Notes under the pieces: generated by a model
Database searches by the model: none
What the model was told of the DNA's origin: nothing
Seen by the model: only the letters and a program-made list of their open reading frames with translations
Position numbers and translations under genes: made by a program
NCBI GenBank assembly: GCA_964036045.1
Contig: OZ038382.1
Span: 133,600,442-133,664,441 of the forward strand
DNA length: 64,000 nt
Reading direction: 5' to 3'
Origin: Eutreptiella sp. 'Long Island Sound 2002'
Taxonomy: Eukaryota; Euglenozoa; Euglenophyceae; Eutreptiales; Eutreptiaceae
Shown: positions 10,624 through 22,390 of the stretch, in pieces
How the letters are laid out: each line of letters opens with the position of its first letter
How positions within the stretch are numbered: position 1 is the stretch's first letter

Positions 10624-12205
10624 CTAAAATGTCTTCGAAATCGTTGCCATGCTGCTCGGATCCCGTGATGCTTCCGTCAATGTTACTTGTTGACGGCTCC
10701 ACACGTCTGCTGGGTTGAGCGCGCTGGGTACATAATGTGGCACGATGAACACGTTCATCTGACGGCAGTAATCCCATAATTCTTGCATGAGACTGTTTGA
10801 CCTGCGGATGTGACCTCCCCATTTCTTCAGGTAGTAGAAGAACAACATGTTGTCCACGTGGAGATGAAGCTCTGTATCCCGTAGTAGGTACGCTTTGATG
10901 GCATTGACGCCTGCCCTGAATTCCTTCAGGTCTATGTGACCCTCTGATGTGCTGAACGAACCGTAAGTTGCCACGTGATTGTGCATGGTTGCTCCCCAAC
11001 CGTGATCGGATGCATCCGTCCACATGTGAGTCTTCTGGAGTTCGACCGTGAATGGACGCCCTTTCCAATGAAGTAGCTCTTCCAAAAAGCAGTTCCAATT
11101 GAATAGTTACTTGGTCCGGCAGGTCTGCTCGTGCCTCCCATCCGCGCCTGCTCAGTACTGCCACGTGTTGCGCTAGTGCATCCGTGAACAACCGCATTTG
11201 AGGAGCCGCGAAGAGAAATGCTCGAAGGCGACCCAGAACTGACGAGCATCGTCTGCAAGTCGGTGTGTCCGCCTCCAGTAACCGTCTCACGTCGTGGAGA
11301 AGTGACTTGTGCTTGTGTGGTGGTATGCATACCGTTGCCTCGCGTAGATCCAGCAAGAAGCCCAGAAAGACCAGCGCGTGAGTTGGGTTCAGTACGGACT
11401 TGGCGACGTGGATCTGTATCCCGAGCCTACACAGACGATCGGCCAGTCATTGGGTATGCTTCGCTGTGAGCTCCCTTGTCGGTGCAATAATCAGGAAATC
11501 TTCTAAGTAGACCCAAAGTAAAACCCCTTTTTTTTGTGAGTGATTCACCACGGGTAGCATCAACCGCTGCCATTCCCTGGGGGCGATATTAAGTCCAAAA
11601 GGTAAACACTTCCAACGAAACACGCGTCCTCTGTGTCGGAAACACAACCATGATGCATCTCTCTTCGCTATCGGCATGTGAAAATAAGCTGATTTCAAAT
11701 CCAGTTTGCATGCGTAGTATCCCTTCTTCAGGTACGGCAAAATTTCCCGTAGCGACGGTAACGTAAAATAGGTCACGTGTATGAAACGATTCACCGGCTT
11801 CAAATTTGTGCACGGCCTGGATGATCTTTCTGGGTTCTCTGGGTCAGGTTTCTTGTCGACTAAGAATATGGAAGTAACACCTTTCGCCTCTTCAGGTTCA
11901 ATTTCGCTGACATGACCCGCAGGAACCAACTTGTCTACCTCTCGCCGTAAGACGACGTCTTCGTCCGAAATGTCTCGAGCGTGTGGAGCCAGAGAAAAAG
12001 GTCTGTAATTGTCTTCAGGGTGTAATGGATCGAAACCAGGGATCCAATCGAATAATAGTCCGTTCTGCACTCCGCGAGAAACATACGCATCTCTCAGTGA
12101 ATCCCATTCGCGCCAAGCGGCCTGTAGCCGCTTGTAAGGAGGAATGGAAGTGTCCACTCCCCGCACGATGACTTCCGAAATCAGAAGATCATTGACGGAC
12201 GTCAT
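10624..12205 (-). pseudogene. Reverse transcriptase and RNase H of the DIRS element
   Basis: The RT frame opens at 12205. It shows LDLKSAYFHMPIAKRD (motif A, about 11660-11705), LPFGLNIAPREWQRLM (motif B) and VYLEDFLIIAPT (motif C, about 11480-11515). Motif C reads YLED where an active enzyme has two Asp, so one metal ligand is conservatively changed. An in-frame TGA at about 11444-11446 interrupts the thumb, after which the same frame continues. A frameshift near 11090-11100 precedes RNase H, recognised by HMWTDASDHGWGATM, HIDLKEFRAGVNA and ELHLHVDNM. An in-frame TAG ends it near 10624. The start overlaps the end of gag by 4 bp. Confidence 0.9.
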
Positions 12206-13165
12206 TTCTCTGCAACACGCTCCGTGTGGAAGGGTTTATCGTAGCCTTTGCCCTTCCCTTTACCTTTGCCTTTTCCCTTCTCAGAATGAAATGAGTATCC
12301 CTTGCCATAACAACCACGAGAATGTTGGAAGCCGGAATGTTGGGAGCTGGAATACGTTGACCTGCCCCGCAGTCTATGATTCAAGGTATCCTTGTGTTTC
12401 AATAGCTTTAGTTCTGCCTCAGCAAACAGTGGTGTGGAACCTGGTTTCTCCACCTCGAGTCGTTTATCCACTGCCACTCGTCGCGACTGTGTGATGGAAA
12501 GAGACAGCGCCCCTGACAACGCAATTGTGTGATGCAACATATTCACTGGATCAATGTCTGGCATCGACTCTGGTTCTTCTGACACGAGTTACAACGTGCT
12601 GAGCATACGCAAACATTCGCGCACCTGTGTGTCCCAGCGCACTTTCTCTGCATCGTAGTCTCAACGTACTGGCGCGTTATACACTGGGGTTCGCCCTATT
12701 TCCTCATAGTGCGGTACCTCGTGCATGAACTTGCGTCTTTTCGCAGGCTCCACCAACGCGGGTGCCTCTGCGAGCAATCGCTCGACGATCGACAGTGTCG
12801 AGTGCGTTTCCTCCTGCCACACGAAGGTCTGATCAGAAGACCCAGGGGCGCTTCAGCGCGTCCTCCAGCACCGACGACATCAAGAAGACGTCTTCTTTAA
12901 TTGACGTGGACATCGTCTTTTTGGGTTTCCCAGTGTGCACCATATGTAAGGCGTTGAGCAATAAAGGCACGAAATCTTTCGCGACACAGACTGTCCTATG
13001 ACCCGTCAATTTGGAATACGCCTTCGTTGCTTGCCACTCTGTCAGTGCATTGGCATCCATGTCCTCCATTGCATCCAATAAGGTCTGCAAATCTGGAACT
13101 TGCTGCATCGCTTCTGGCAATTTCGTGATAAAATCCACAATGTTGTGTACATCCATTTTGACCAA
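12202..13165 (-). pseudogene. Gag-like ORF of the DIRS element
   Basis: Two open blocks precede RT. The first (12833-13165) starts with an ATG at 13165 and encodes a helical segment with VHNIVDFITKLPEAMQQV. The second (12202-12585) ends in a basic nucleic-acid-binding tail with repeated Lys-Gly (seven KG units) followed by YDKPFHTERVAEK. The two blocks are in different frames, and stops lie between them, so the gene is broken. Position, lack of enzyme motifs and the basic tail fit the Gag-like first ORF of DIRS elements; there is no zinc knuckle. Confidence 0.65.
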
Positions 13166-13235
13166 ATTGTTTTCTGTGAGTTTAATTTTTTAAACAGAAA
13201 CTCAAAAAACAAGTAGCTTAGGTTTATATCAATTC

Positions 13236-13651
13236 ATGAAGCAAACTGGTTTTTTTGAGAGGGAGACAGTTATTGGCCGTTGGTAAGTGAGTGAGAACCG
13301 ATTTTGATTTGTTTTTATATACACTGATGACAGGCAGTTAAGGTGGCAGGCTAGTTGCCTTAGTGGTTAAAGGCATGGCATTGCAAATGAGGGACCCTAG
13401 GTTCAAACCCCAAATTTGATGAGATTGCATGTATTTTTATAAGGGGCTATACCCCCATAATTTGGGGATGCCAGAGCCTTTGGTGAAGACCGTTTCCCTG
13501 TTTGTGGCCTCAGTGTAGAGTTATAGGCAAAACAAAATCAGGGGACAAGTGTACCAAAAAAGGGGAATGTAGAGTACACTTGTGGAGTAAACCGGTAGTT
13601 TTGAGTAGTGCTCAGTATGGGGATTGTGCTGTGCTGTAGCCGAGCCTCCTT
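13236..13651. repeat. Right inverted terminal repeat of the DIRS element
   Basis: This is the inverted partner of 8627-9062. Its outer 42 bp (13610-13651) match the right half of the internal complementary region in reverse complement. A tRNA-like stretch lies at 13345-13415: TAGTTGCCTTAGTGG fits an A box and GGTTCAAACCC a B box. Because the repeat is inverted, the left end has the same stretch on the other strand. Confidence 0.88.
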
Positions 13652-14367
13652 GCATTTTTCTCTCAGCATTGGCCTAACCAAAATGGGTGATTACACATTT
13701 TGCCCTATAGAACCAAACACGAAATAAGTATGTACTGAGGACCTCTTAATCCTCAAGCAATGTGCATTAAAACATCCCTTCCTGAGTTGACCGAGGCACT
13801 GATATACTGAGGCAGAGCATATGAATTTATCTATGTTTTCTCATGAATTCTTAGCTATCCTAGTGGTATGCACCCTAGGGGCTGGGGTACCTCTTTTTGA
13901 GAGGTCCTGGGTTCAATACCAAGTCAGCCTAGCTAAGTAGGAATTTCCCATGTGACTCGGCAGTGACCTCAGCACCACAAGCCATGCCACCTAAGCACCC
14001 ATGGGACCAAAAACAAAGAGTGCACATCTCAAGATGGCACTATAGAGAGTGTGAGCCCTTGGGGCAGTTTTCCAATCAGGCTTTCTCAAGCATGTAAAAC
14101 ATTTCCACCTGAGTTGCATTGAATGTCTATTGCTGTGATCTATTGTTGATATCTTTCTTTGTCAAACTCGTTGTGACTGCAGCCCTTCATGCTCCGATCC
14201 TGTTGATCTTCTACTTGCAAGCTACTCTGGTTTGGTTTACACCTGATTGGTTTTATATCACCAAAACATTTTCAATATCAAAAACAAGCAGCAGGATCCC
14301 ATCACGAGCAGCAAGCAGCAGGAGAAGTACATCAAAATAAACGTGCTGAAAACACTATAAAGCTTTC
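13652..14367 (+). other. Probable 5' LTR or leader of the plus-strand Ty3-like element
   Basis: This 716-bp non-coding stretch sits between the DIRS right end and a tRNA primer-like site. A TATAAAG (14355-14361) lies close to the primer site. By position it should hold the 5' LTR of the element whose gag begins at 14467. I found no matching 3' LTR after 44217, so the LTR identity rests on position only. The DIRS element may have landed in or beside it. Confidence 0.35.
13852..13935 (+). repeat. tRNA-like sequence
   Basis: TTAGCTATCCTAGTGG resembles an A box and GGTTCAATACC a B box, about 45 nt apart. Between them ACCTCT TTTTG AGAGGT can form an anticodon-like hairpin. The acceptor ends do not pair convincingly and there is no pol III stop at the right distance, so this is likely a tRNA-derived repeat or relic rather than a working tRNA. 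Confidence 0.4.
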
Positions 14368-14379
14368 TGGTAGCTGAGG
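14368..14379 (+). other. Candidate tRNA primer-binding site
   Basis: TGGTAGCTGAGG differs at one position from TGGTAGCAGAGG, the complement of the initiator-Met tRNA 3' end found in many eukaryotes. It lies 88 nt before the gag ATG at 14467, as expected for minus-strand priming of a plus-strand LTR element. Confidence 0.55.
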
Positions 14380-14466
14380 CAGTCAGTCTCTGCGTGCCGG
14401 CAACAACTCCGTGCCGTACACCCAGCGCGCCGAGGACTGTCCCAAGCAAGAAGGGCGAAGAGAAGT

Positions 14467-16015
14467 ATGGACACGAAGGAGGACACAGACAGGAAGACGG
14501 CGCCTGAGACGCCAGCAATGCCAGCGCCTGTAGTACATGGACCTGGAAAAACTGACACTGTACCTTCGGTGCCCTTACATTGGCAAGTGGAAGTTGCTGA
14601 CGATTCGCTGGAGGGACTGCAATCAGCCATCAGGGCCCTCTCAGCTGAGGAGGTGGACACCAACCCTGTGAAGAGAATGAGGGAGAGAGAAAAGGATGCA
14701 GGAGAAAGCATGGCAGACGAAGGAGTGGACCATGGGCGCGACCCAACGAGCGAGTCAACCTTCGAGGGCGCACCAAGCGCCTCTGGCCTCCACGCATCAC
14801 CCTCCCCTACAACCACCAAACTCCAAACTCAAGACCCAGCTGCTGCAACATCCACACCCATAACCACCCCGCCTATGGCTGGGGGCACTGGCCTTACTGG
14901 CATGCCTACCTACCCTGTCTATGGTGTGAACCCAACCACCACTGCGTTTCCAGAGGCAATTACTGCCAATGAGCTAGTGACCTCCAATTCAGCGCCGCGC
15001 TGGTATGCAGCGGATTATCACCATCCTCTACTCGCTACTGGGGCATATGTGGCTGATGTTCCTGGGTATGCAACGCTGAGTGGGCTGAGGAGAGGCCCTG
15101 AGTCATGCAGGAGCAGGTGTAGAGGATCGGCGAGACCCTCCAACAGGTCCCTGACGCGGTCGGAGATTGAAGAGGCCCTCCGAGGAGCCACCTCTGAACT
15201 TGTTGGTGATCTCAATCAAGGGATTAGGGCTAAAGTGGAGCCCCTGATTCCTCCCAAAGCGTCACTTACCATTGTGGGAGTTTCACCTCACCGAGTACAA
15301 GCCAATCACCTGGTGGCGTGGTTGACAAACACCCTGGGAGGCCTAATGAGCCGACCGATGCCGACTCCTGCTGTGATACCGAGAAGCCCTTTCATACCAA
15401 GAACAGCCAAGCCTCCCTACAGCCACGTGGAGAATTCCACGAGAACCGAGCTGGACCGGCTGGGGCTGACAGCCCTGAGGGCAATGGTTGACGTGGAGCC
15501 CTACAGCTCTGGTGACCTAGGCGGAGACCCCTCTGACGATGAGCCGCCGTCCATGACTTCTGCTTCGACCTCGGAGTACGACGACCCTGAGGACCCGGAG
15601 AACCCGAGCGGGCGGAAGAAGAAGGAGAAGAGGAAGACGTAGCGCCCTGGGGGACGCAGCTCTCAGGAGGCTAAGGCAACTGCCACCTCCAAAAATGTGG
15701 TGAACTTGCCTGAGTTCACAGGCAAGGATCTCAGCGAGTTCGCTGAGAACTTTGGCCGGTTCCTCCTGAATGACTGGCCGAACCCATGCTAGTGGGCGAG
15801 TCAAGTGCGATCTGCTCCTGCAGTGCTGCAGAACCAAGTACCTGGAGAAGTAGGTGAAGCAGATCGTGACGAAGTCGGCCACCTTCGCCGACGTGTTGGT
15901 TGCCTTGGAGACACAGTACCCTACCTACGAAACTGACCTCTCCATCAGGGTCGAGATCCAGACTCTGGCCGTTCTACACAACAGCCCCGAACCAGCTAGG
16001 ATCTCCGAGCTAGAT
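14467..16015 (+). pseudogene. Gag, 5' part (plus-strand Ty3-like element)
   Basis: An ATG at 14467 opens 391 codons. The protein starts acidic and Pro/Ser-rich, and ends in a basic, Lys-rich stretch (GRKKKEKRKT). After a TAG at 15640-15642 the same frame continues with NLPEFTGKDLSEFAENF, the start of a capsid-like helical domain seen in Ty3 Gag proteins. A frameshift near 15760 and a TAG near 15850 break it further. The next block (15854-16015) includes ATFADVLVALETQYPTYETD. It is cut at 16016 by the minus-strand element and resumes at 32835. No catalytic role is expected; it would form the particle shell. Confidence 0.7.
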
Positions 16016-17953
16016 GGTCCCTACCAGGACCGGCCCCCGCTATGCCCCTTCCGCCTGTAACCCCTGCTGATTTACTCCGGATCAACGATTGCATTCCTCA
16101 ATTTCCAGGGTCCAAATCCAAAAATATAGAAATAAAATCCTCCTTCAACCCTGAAACAGCAACCAGATCCCACAAGTACAGCAATAACCCAATTCACAAT
16201 CCAAATCAGGCTGCGGGCTTTCGTTCAGCACACCGGTATTCCCACGGTGGCGGGCATGTACAAGAATTGCACCAAGGAAGAAAGCCCTGAAATTGGCATA
16301 TGAACACAAATAAAGCAGAGTTGGGGAAAGATGGAAACTTACACAATCACAGCCATAGACCCCTCATTCCCTGGACTCAAGACCTTCCCTTGACTCACCA
16401 GCATGATGCCCTGAACCCAGTCCAATAAGATGGTTAAATGCCACATGTCAAAAGTCATTACATAAACCCCAAAAATGTGTTCACCCCCAAGCCTCTAAAT
16501 CCTAGCCCAATGTGGGAGGTGGTGTGTCATGGCCTAGAGTGGCACTCAGGACCATGCCCTACCCTGACATAACCTTGGTTGGACTTGGAGTCGAATGGGC
16601 TTAGAGAAATGACCTATGAGTTTGAACTCATAACATGTGAAAAACTGCCAATTCACACCATATTGGCCATATATCAAAAATATGCTCAAAATTGAGGTTA
16701 CCACTTATCCGAAGGCTCGGAGCAGGCATGGAATCGAAGTCTAGTATTCATGGAGGATATAGACCGAAGAGCAATGCCCATGTACATCCCCATTTTACCC
16801 TCGAAACCCCTTCAGATATGGGCGCCACGCACTGCCCAAGTCAGCCCATGATCTTGAGACCAATTCTTGTATTCCTTCGTGCGCCAAGCCAAATGGAGTA
16901 CGCGATCCGACACATGGTGGTGTTCAACTCCAAGGCATATGCCAACATATGAACAACATACCATGGTTCGACTCACCAAAGGCTTCTTGCTGTTTGCTGA
17001 CCACGTAAGTACACAAAACGCAAAAATGAGCAAAAATTGAGGTCAAAAACATGAAAATATGACCGAATACAAAGTTGTCATGATAGTGTATCTCTATACT
17101 CACCCATGATATCCGCTCATGATTCAATACACAAATGATTGGAACCATTTGCGAACAATTCCCCCACTTGGATCCCCAATCGGGCGCATGGAGATACCTT
17201 CGCCACTAATATCTACATGCCCCATGAAAATGGGAGTGCTCCCATGGATCTCTTTGTTCAACATACCATGAGCAATACATACGCGGTAGACTTGGTCTAG
17301 CGCTTTGAATTCCACAATTAGGACATGGGCAAGGCCCTTGTCACGTATGGCTCCCCATCTCTTCGGCCACACGAAGATATATAACATGGGCGTGAGCATA
17401 TCAAGACATATACCATGCATATAAAACATACCCTCAAAAGTGGCTCCCACCATGATATGTCATGACCCTCCATTGACATAACTTCACGTTAAAAATACGT
17501 AGGAACCCAAGGAAAGTTGCTATGCAACCCCAACACTCATGCGACACACTCGAAAGTCGCATTAAAATATTTGGTTGCACGGTCCAAGAGTTATATATCA
17601 CTTTATACCCTCTTGACCATTATCCCTTGCTACACCGGGCATGTGTACACACCAAAGACGTTTGATGCTTCCTAAATTAAGTTGAGACTAGAGCGCTTGC
17701 AACCCAACCTTTCTTCTTCTCTTTCCTCACACTCGCGCGTAGATATGGCCATTCAAAGTGGTCCCACGATTCGCTTTTGTTTCCCTTATATCTCCAAGTC
17801 AAATGGGTGGCAAGTATAAGGGAAACCTGATTCGGGCATAGGGAAAGGCGTACGACCACTCGAAGAAGTCCAAATCAAGTGCGGCGATGTCGAAGTCGAA
17901 AATCCGATTTCGACATCACGAAAAATTCTGATTAAAATTTCGAGTGCTTATTT

Positions 17954-17999
17954 AGAGAATTGCGGAAGCAACGAACCCTTTGCTGATGAGATCTGACCC
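17954..17999. repeat. 46-bp target-site duplication of the LINE, left copy
   Basis: This stretch of LTR, from AGAGAATTGCGG to ATCTGACCC, is repeated exactly at 21587-21632, on the far side of the LINE and its poly(A). The undisturbed LTR at 32414-32469 contains it once, with one base difference. Confidence 0.9.
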
Positions 18000-18002
18000 T
18001 TA

Positions 18003-20746
18003 GTAGTACGCCAACTGGCCAAACAAGCCAAGCGAAGGTCCAAGACCTTCTACCGCCGCATCAAGCATACCCTCCTCACCCCCCCCGCCCAGTCTACACT
18101 CCCCACCCCCACCAGGAAAATACAACGCATATTGCAACGGAACACGCCGTGGTCCTCTCACGCTTTAGACCTCATACCCCAAAGAGCACGACTGTGCGAC
18201 CCCCCCCCCCCACCTTCAGTGAACTGCGTGCCCTTGCCCGTGCGTCTAGGAAAAAATCTCCCGGACCGGACGGAGTCCCGCCGTACCTACTGCACATTCT
18301 CCCCGACCCCGTCTTCAAGTTAGTTCACAGCTGTATCTCCCTTTGTTACTCTGAAGGCTTTTTACCACAGCCCTGGCTGGTCTCAGAGACATTTTGTTTG
18401 TTTAAAGGAAAGGGCCAGTGGCAAGACCATGATCGGTGGAGACCAATTGCCATGAGCAATTCTATCTACCGCCTTTTTATGCGCTGGGTTTACTCCAAGC
18501 TCTACCCCTTAGTGTCCCCCCACCTGCACCCCAACCAATTCGGCGGCAGACAGGGCACGTCCACAGCACATGCCACACAAATTTTTCTGGATGCCATCGA
18601 CTCCATACGGGACAAGGAAGCCCTACTCGCTTTCGACGTCTATCCCGCTTTTGACAGTCCACCCAAAGCTCTTATCCTAGGTGTACTCGACCGAATGGGG
18701 ACCCCCTCCAAATTACTGCAAATAATCTCCCTGGTAATGGAGCAAGGGTCCACATTCTTACGAGGAGCGGAGGAGACAGTGTTTAGGACGACACATGGCG
18801 TCAAGCAGGGCTGCCCCCTTTCCTGTTTTTTGTTTGTCGTTGTTTTTGAAATCCCCCTGCGAGTGTTAGACCAACACGGCATCCCTTTCTCGGCTTATGT
18901 CGATGACATATGCTCCCCCGCGCCGTATGGCCAGAGCCAGCACGTTGCCGAGGTCGTACAGACCGCCCTCAGTCTGATTGCTTGCCAGGTGGACATCACC
19001 AAAAGCGAATCTCTTCACATGCAACCCCTGCCCCCTGTCCTGCCCACCCTCCCCAAGTATTTGCACTCACCCTCCCCCGTTCAGGCTGCCAGTCCGTCGC
19101 CATCGTACACCGTCTCTGCGCCGTACCCGCCAGAGTGGAGTGTACGGGTACTGCACACCTTTGCACGTGCCCCCTACCTCATGCATTTGGGCCACCCTCT
19201 CTCCCCCTGCCTCTGCCCTGACGCCTGCGTTGAGGTTGTGCTGCAAGAGCTGAAAGCCCAGTTAAATGAGCTGCACTCCCAACCCATTCAAGTCATTCAC
19301 CGGGTCCTCTTAGTCAACACTATGGTGTTACCGAGGCTCCTCCATCGCACAGAGTGCATCCCACTCCGCGCCTCGCAGCTAATGTCCATCACTTCCCTGT
19401 TGGAAAAGTTTATCTTCGGCGTCATGGGTCTTCCACCCCTCGTCGCCAAGAAAACACTCTACACGCATCGTAGTCGTGGCCTTGGCCTCGGATACTTTCC
19501 AATCCTGCACCCCACTGGGGTACTGGACTCGCTGCACCGCAATCAGCGACTACATACACTCTCCACGTCCCCCCACACCACTGTCTCCCCATACCATGCC
19601 TTCATCACCGCTGTCTCCCTTCTCAACCCTGACCCCGACCCTCGCCAGCCACCCGTACACACTACGTGGGCAGCTCAACAACTACAGCGCGACGCCGTCG
19701 AGGTGGCCCACGTAGCCGGGCTTACAGTGTACCTTTTACCCCCGCAATGCCAGCCGCCAGCCACCTACACGGATGGCAGCAAGATGGGTCAACCGCCCTC
19801 ATCTGGGGTGTCCGCTGTGCTGAAAGATGGCCGCATTGCCGTGTGCAGAGTGCCTGGTGACCCAAATTCCTATAAAGCGGAGTTAGTAGGAATGCTCCTG
19901 GGCTCCCATTTTTCGGAAGTAGGGGACACCATCCGACTGGATTGCCAGGGCGCCATTGCATCTGCGCAGAGCGCGCGCCGGCCAGTCAGGCAGGCATTTT
20001 GGGTGCAGGAAGTGCGCACCTCCATCCTGGCTAAATGCCAAGGTCTGGAGTGGGTTGAAGGGCACACTGGGGAAGTCCACAATTAAATGTCGGACAAGTA
20101 TGCCAAAGTCGGTACGGCCCTCCCCCTGCCCCCCCCACAGACAAGGGTGACCCCCTGGGATGTGGTCCGACACGGTGAACGCATGGCGCCCCCCCATAAA
20201 GTGTGGACCCATGGTCTGTTCCCCACACACGCCCACAAGGGCTTCCACCCCTTGTCCTGGCGGCCCCTGCGTTTCCGGAGGCTGGCATGGCACAAGTGGC
20301 TCTTTGGCCTGCAGTCCCGCCTGGGGTACGCGCACTATGCCACCTTCTGGACCGACGCACCCGTCAAGCACCCTTGCCCCCACTGCCACCGCTTCCACAA
20401 CCAGAGCCTACACAACACACTGGCCTTCTGCACACAGACCCACCCACTGGTTGCTGCTTGGCTCTCCTCTTGGACGGTAAGATCAGAGGTCCGGACGTGG
20501 CGCCGGTCCGCCCAGCGCAAAGACCTTCGCATCGTTGGCAGACTGGCCATCCCTCAGTCCCTGTACCGCTTCCTTAAGACCAGACTTGGGGGACTGCGCG
20601 AGGCGCGGAAGACCGTCAGGCACTTCCAGCAGCATGTGCTGGATAATGTCACCGCGGTTCTGGCCGATTCGGTCCCCACCAAGCCCCAGGCACGGCCCAA
20701 TCCCTTCAGCCCCGCTGATTGGTCCCAGCCCCTGAGCCTATGCTGA
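18003..20746 (+). pseudogene. LINE reverse transcriptase, RNase H and C-terminal zinc motif
   Basis: Coding sequence starts at the truncation point in one frame (LAKQAKRRSKTFYRRIKH) and moves to the RT frame within a run of ten C near 18201-18210. RT motifs are GPDGVPPYLL, RPIAMSNSIYRLFM, LLAFDVYPAFDS (motif A, near 18630), GVKQGCPLSCFLF (motif B, near 18810) and SAYVDDICS (motif C, near 18900). RNase H follows with TYTDGSKMGQ, SYKAELVGMLLG and RLDCQGAIASAQ. A TAA at 20084-20086 interrupts RNase H just before its last acidic motif; the same frame then continues to 20746 with a HPCPHCHRFHNQSLHN zinc motif. It would nick-prime and copy its own RNA, but this copy is dead. Confidence 0.92.
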
Positions 20747-21572
20747 CCCCCTCTCGCCCTCTGCATGCGTGTGTGCTCAAACCGCACGGTGTCACTACCC
20801 TGTAATGGTCCTCCTTGCCCCCCTGCCCCCCTTCCCCCCTCTCTTCACAGGCAACCACCTGAAGCTGAATTGGCTGCCCTCTCTTAAACTAAGTGGTGCT
20901 CATGCCGCCAGGGCGCTGTACTTTACTCAGTTTCCGCCGCGACTGTACATGCTTTGTCATCACAGTGATGCTCACGCTGCCTTCGTTCTGCACGCCACCG
21001 ATGGATGACACATGACAGATGTACCCCCTGGGTGCGCTTTTGAATGGACCTAGCCTGTGGCTGTGACTCCCCCGTGTCTGACGCTGGGGCCTACCGGAGC
21101 CCTGTGGCGGTGGCGCACACCCAGCCCCCCCCCCCCCCCCCCAGCCCAATAGTGTCACAGCTACCCACGTTAAATCAGTTTTCTGCACTGTCCCCACCCG
21201 CAGCCCCATACAGTCCACGCGACATACGCCATCAGCGCTGCCCCCCCCCCCCCCCCCAGCATACCTTGCCCAGACAGTGCGTGTCTTTTGCACTGTCCTC
21301 TCTCCCAGGGCTTCTCCTCAGGCTGTAGCCCACATGCCTGGCAACCCCTGCATGATTCTTGGTCCCCCGGGGCCCTGAGAAGGGGCGTTTGCTCGCATGT
21401 CGCCATCCATGTATTCTTTTACGTAAAACTCTGCTTGTGCCCATTTTCCTCTTCCCTGTCCGCGTCCCACATGCCTGACCCTGACCCAATGGGATGGGGT
21501 CACTTCTGTATGATGGGCTCACCCTTCCTGAGTTTGGACGTGGACTCTTGGACTTTGGCCTTGTGTTTATAT
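20747..21572 (+). other. LINE 3' untranslated region
   Basis: This 826-bp non-coding 3' region ends in a poly(A) tail. It holds two long C runs, at about 21127-21142 (16 C) and 21241-21257 (about 17 C), interrupted by CA-rich text. No open frame with a known motif is present on either strand. Confidence 0.8.
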
Positions 21573-21586
21573 AAAAAAAAAAAAAA

Positions 21587-21632
21587 AGAGAATTGCGGAA
21601 GCAACGAACCCTTTGCTGATGAGATCTGACCC
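21587..21632. repeat. 46-bp target-site duplication of the LINE, right copy
   Basis: An exact copy of 17954-17999, directly after the poly(A) tail. Its first A may belong to the tail. The LTR sequence resumes without a gap at 21633. Confidence 0.9.
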
Positions 21633-21992
21633 CTCAACGGAATATCCGTCAAAATATCTGGAAATAACAGTTAACCAATCGGTTAACGCAAAATCGCGAG
21701 CCAACTGACAGTCGCCGATACATTGACCATCAGAACGAAAGGCTGAAAAATTACGGAAACATTATGATAATAAAACCCTGTTGATTCCTGATATTCCGAT
21801 ATATAAATCTCCGCTGGCGGCGCCTCGGTTCTGAATATGGCCGCTCATAGCCGGAATGGCCAAACCTATCACACTATCACATCGGGTTAGATCAGGTGGA
21901 TGGGAGAGTATGATATCAGCAAATGGCGGCTTGCCGGCACATAGATACACACCCCAAGTGACCCCAAGATGGCCACGGGGGTCCGAACCGGC

Positions 21993-22002
21993 TTCACCCC
22001 CC
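21993..22002 (-). other. Polypurine tract of the chromovirus
   Basis: On the minus strand AGAAGGGGGG abuts the LTR start TGAAGCCGG. The 390 bp between this tract and the pol stop (22003-22390) are non-coding 3' leader and show no other feature. Confidence 0.75.
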
Positions 22003-22390
22003 TTCTCAGAGCGTTGTATCCGCTCAGAAACCAATGAAGAGAGGACGGGAGGACCCCAACGGGCTCCAACCCCCCCCTCCATGTCCCAAGGACACATGGA
22101 GGCCCCACACACGTCGTAGGCGTCCTCCATGCCCCAAGAGAGGGGTGAGGACACTGATAATCAGCGCCCTACGCCATATCCGGTCTCCTCCTGATCTACA
22201 ACATGGACCAAGGGGATCAAAGATAGAAAAACGTCGTCGGTCGACCTAAATAAGTATACCACAATGCAATATATATGTGGAGATCGAGTGAAGGGGGTAT
22301 ATGGCCGATCAAGGCCGAAAAATCGCCGGATGAACGCCCTCACTTGTCTCCCCATTCACAGAAACAAACAAAATGCCAAGGGGGGATCCA

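Larger units (their letters stand above)
8627..13651 (-). mobile_element. DIRS-type tyrosine-recombinase retrotransposon, decayed
   Basis: The element is about 5.0 kb. Reading on the minus strand the order is gag, RT, RNase H, Dam-like domain and tyrosine recombinase, the order expected of the DIRS group. Inverted terminal repeats of about 420-435 bp bound it. An internal complementary region (9138-9257) matches, in reverse complement, the left outer end joined to the right outer end, the hallmark used to rebuild the ends through a circular intermediate. Coding regions carry frameshifts, in-frame stops and a changed RT catalytic residue, so it is inactive. No target-site duplication is seen, as expected of recombinase integration. 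Confidence 0.92.
18000..21586 (+). mobile_element. 5'-truncated LINE with poly(A) tail
   Basis: The insert starts abruptly inside coding sequence just upstream of RT and ends in a run of 14-15 A (21573-21587). It is flanked by a 46-bp exact target-site duplication. Domains present are RT, RNase H and a Cys/His motif; the endonuclease and ORF1 are missing through 5' truncation. It differs from the large LINE at the right end of the window in tail type (poly(A) rather than ACCT repeats) and in RT sequence, so it is another family. Confidence 0.92.
16016..21992 (-). repeat. LTR, 3' copy, about 2.35 kb, split by a LINE
   Basis: The LTR sequence lies at 16016-17999 and resumes at 21633-21992; together they align along the full length of 30486-32834. 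It is non-coding with many CAT/ATG-rich segments. On the minus strand the LTR begins TGAAGCCGG next to the polypurine tract and ends GGTAGGGACC, so the 3' end is not the canonical CA. An LTR of 2.35 kb is long for the Ty3 group. Confidence 0.88.

Noticed and set aside
13852-13935. Functional tRNA gene
   Set aside because: A/B-like boxes and one hairpin are present, but acceptor pairing and a terminator are lacking.
21993-22002. G-quadruplex regulatory site
   Set aside because: A single G run next to an LTR is better explained as the polypurine tract.
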